DNA from: Luteibacter anthropi
Lineage (GTDB): Bacteria; Pseudomonadota; Gammaproteobacteria; Xanthomonadales; Rhodanobacteraceae
Reading direction: 5' to 3'
NCBI RefSeq assembly: GCF_011759365.1
Contig: NZ_JAARLZ010000006.1
Location: 62,001-126,000, forward strand
DNA: 64,000 bases
Shown here in pieces: positions 62,531 to 64,000 of this stretch. The notes below the pieces were generated by a model. The model was not told the DNA's origin, searched no databases, and saw nothing but the letters and a program-made list of their open reading frames with translations. Numbering within the stretch: the first letter of the stretch is position 1; each line of letters starts with the position of its first letter. The position numbers and the translations under genes are program-made.

Positions 62531-62770
62531 ATGCCGAACGCCGCCCTTGTCCGCACCTCCGTCCGCCGGCTCCCCCGTCATCCCGCCGCCCGGGCCATGA
62601 TCATTGCCGCACGCATCGAGCCCGATGCCGCGCTGCGCACCGAGTGGTTCCTCCACGACCCCATCCGGGAGCTGGACGGCCTGACCGCGGAGCGCGCCAT
62701 TGCCACCGGACAGGGCGCCGCCCTTGTTCGCGTGCTTCGTGCCATCGATGCCGGAAGGCGGGGGCGATGA
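62531..62770 (+). CDS. Small protein with a DUF2384-like (MbcA/ParS) C-terminus
   Basis: 79 residues. The part TEWFLHDPIRELDGLTAERA plus IATGQGAALVRVLRAID follows the W-x-P-L-x-G-x-(T/P)-A ... G-x-x-V-x-x-L-x-x-I pattern of the toxin-binding domain of Xre/MbcA/ParS antitoxins. There is no helix-turn-helix and no RES or similar toxin next to it. Overlaps the next small ORF by 4 bp. Weak Shine-Dalgarno; coding status moderately supported. Confidence 0.5.
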   Translation: MPNAALVRTSVRRLPRHPAARAMIIAARIEPDAALRTEWFLHDPIRELDGLTAERAIATGQGAALVRVLRAIDAGRRGR

Positions 62771-62955
62771 AAGCCGTGCTTTGCCTTGTGCTGGCGCTCT
62801 GCGGCCGGACGGTGGATTTCGGCCTGCTGCTGTTCTCGCGCCAGTACGGCGTGGAGCTGCTCCATGGCGACCGCCCCGGTGACAGCGCCCGCTGGCTGCT
62901 GGCCGGCTTGTTGCCGGCTGCCGATGACCAGGGGCGCGACAGCGCCCTCAACTGA
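62767..62955 (+). CDS. 62-residue hydrophobic-start ORF, unknown
   Basis: ATG 62767 overlaps the previous stop (ATGA). N-terminus MKAVLCLVLALCGRTVDFGL is signal- or membrane-like, the rest is LLFSRQYGVELLHGDRPGDS and onward. Not recognised. Its last 8 bp overlap the 3' end of the phosphatase gene on the other strand. The coupling to the upstream ORF is the main reason to list it. Confidence 0.4.
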   Translation: MKAVLCLVLALCGRTVDFGLLLFSRQYGVELLHGDRPGDSARWLLAGLLPAADDQGRDSALN

Positions 62956-63442
62956 CCTGCGGGTGATTCCGGCGGAGCGAATCCAGCAGGCCATCCACCG
63001 CGACATCGAGCATGTCGAATACTTCGATGAAGTCTGTTCGCGTGCCATACCACGGATCGGGTACGTCGATGGCGCCGTGATCGGCGGAGTGGACCATCAT
63101 CAGCCCGATCTTGTGCGCAGCATCCGGCGCCATCCGGTTGAGCGTAGCGACATGTGCGGCGGTCATGCCCACCACGAGATCGAAACGGCGGAAATCGTCC
63201 GCGGTTACCCGTCGCGCCCGGTGCGCCGGCATGGGTATCCCTCGCCGACGCAGTTCCGCAAGGGAACGGGCATCCGGTGGATTGCCCAGCTCTGAATCGG
63301 TGACCGCCGCGCTATCCACTTCCAGCGTCAACCCTGCGGCCGCCGCCTTGTGGACGAGCAGCGCATGGGCCGTGGGTGAGCGGCATATATTGCCGGTGCA
63401 GATGAAGAGGACGGAGGCGTGGGGTGTCTTCGTGGCATTCAT
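62948..63442 (-). CDS. Low-molecular-weight protein-tyrosine phosphatase
   Basis: 164 residues; P-loop C-TGNIC-R in LFICTGNICRSP (Cys15, Arg21) and the general-acid Asp in VPDPWYG. Usual partners are polysaccharide-assembly tyrosine kinases (Wzb/Wzc type); none is in the window, though an EPS locus is close by. ATG 63442. Confidence 0.93.
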   Translation of the reverse strand: MNATKTPHASVLFICTGNICRSPTAHALLVHKAAAAGLTLEVDSAAVTDSELGNPPDARSLAELRRRGIPMPAHRARRVTADDFRRFDLVVGMTAAHVATLNRMAPDAAHKIGLMMVHSADHGAIDVPDPWYGTRTDFIEVFDMLDVAVDGLLDSLRRNHPQVS

Positions 63443-63634
63443 GACGTAACGATGGCGCTGTGCAGAGGCGGACTTCCGGTGGTTGTATCCCGAATCGGAA
63501 GCGGTGTCATGGAATAGGCCCCAGATTGCCATCCATGCTGGCGTGGCTTGCGCCGAATCCCTGTGCGCAGGGGACTGGGCAGGGCCTATATTGACGACTA
63601 CTCTACCGATTCCCAACCGCATGGAGGAAGGTTT

Positions 63635-64000
63635 ATGCGCAGTCGTTCTGGTTTGCTGGCAGCAGGATTCGCGGGTTTGTTCGCTACCACCGCCGTGATG
63701 GCGGCCGGTCCGGTCACGACGGGCCTCGGACAATCCTGGCCGAGCACGGCGGATGTCAGCACCACGCCGCACTATCACGTCTACGTATTTCAGAAGCAGG
63801 GCGTGCGTTATGTCCAGGTCAACGATGCCAGCGGCACGGTACGCGGCGCGATCGCCTATACCGCTGCCGACAGCATTCTGGATCTACCCATTGGCGTGGA
63901 TGCCGGGCGCTGGGTGACCCCGACCGACGGTAGCGCTAAGACTGCTCCTGCAGGTGAGCAGGTTTATCGGGACGAAGCCGTAAGTATTTCGGCTGCGCCG
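63635..64000 (+). CDS. Secreted protein of unknown function, 3' end beyond window
   Basis: Open for 122 codons to the window edge. Signal peptide MRSRSGLLAAGFAGLFATTA, cut after VMA. Mature part TTPHYHVYVFQKQGVRYVQV, then NDASGTVRGAIAYTAADSIL, looks like a small conserved xanthomonad periplasmic protein. ATG 63635 follows GGAGGAAGG. The 192 bp before it presumably hold its promoter and that of the phosphatase gene on the other strand; nothing else seen. Confidence 0.75.
   Translation, partial: MRSRSGLLAAGFAGLFATTAVMAAGPVTTGLGQSWPSTADVSTTPHYHVYVFQKQGVRYVQVNDASGTVRGAIAYTAADSILDLPIGVDAGRWVTPTDGSAKTAPAGEQVYRDEAVSISAAP

Overview
The window is GC-rich, densely coded bacterial chromosome. Gene content and order point to a gammaproteobacterium of the Xanthomonadales, most likely Rhodanobacteraceae (Luteibacter/Dyella-like). 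The clues are the lepA-lepB-DUF4845-rnc-era-recO and rpoE-rseA-degP strings, a lexA2-imuA SOS cassette, the nagZ-hpt-MTI phosphorylase group, TTG/GTG starts, and a palindromic GTAGGAGCGCGCC REP family in many intergenic gaps. The assignment rests on recognition from memory; no search was run. No rRNA, phage, insertion sequence or CRISPR array was seen.

Layout. 1-3.7 kb: imuA (cut by the edge) and lexA with a GTAC-N4-GTAC operator, then an MFS-HAD-DeoR operon. 3.7-7.6 kb: divergent ppsA and its regulator ppsR, then a DUF1249 gene. 7.6-8.6 kb: two tandem copies of a tRNA-Ala/Glu/Asp triplet on the minus strand behind one clear sigma-70 promoter. 8.7-16 kb: a CPA2 antiporter, a periplasmic FKBP isomerase with a sigma-E-type promoter, ugd, slyX, DUF2058 and a fused fatty-acid oxidation enzyme. 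16-28 kb: a GGDEF-EAL protein, rpoE-rseA-degP behind an autoregulatory-looking sigma-E promoter, and lepA through recO. 28-36 kb: a response-regulator/HPt protein, a YdbH-like protein with a YnbE/YdbL-like lipoprotein, rlmD, CYTH, nagZ, hpt, MTI phosphorylase and a cold-shock gene. 36-39.5 kb: a shrunken minor-pilin trio, an asparaginase, cutC and a small SUOX-fold protein.

39.5-42.1 kb is the oddest part. Two inverted repeats of about 547 nt, each bounded by REPs, enclose about 1.5 kb holding a hairpin-rich leader, a 33-codon ORF with a good Shine-Dalgarno, and two small overlapping genes of unknown function. The 21-nt hairpins at equivalent places in the two repeat arms differ in nearly every stem base yet both still pair.

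42-50 kb (minus strand): an ABC exporter, yigZ, an ECF sigma/anti-sigma pair, a vWA protein, a diguanylate cyclase and an oxidoreductase. 50.4-52.6 kb: one ORF fusing EgtB and EgtD (ergothioneine). 52.6-62.4 kb, all minus: a two-component system, then pgaC2-pgaD2, then pgaA-pgaB-pgaC1-pgaD1, so there are two synthase pairs for one export/deacetylation pair. The right end has two tiny overlapping ORFs, a low-molecular-weight phosphotyrosine phosphatase and a cut-off secreted protein.

Working together: rpoE, degP and the FKBP gene form a plausible envelope-stress regulon. The two GGDEF proteins could supply c-di-GMP to the Pga synthases. Hpt would take up the hypoxanthine released by MTI phosphorylase.
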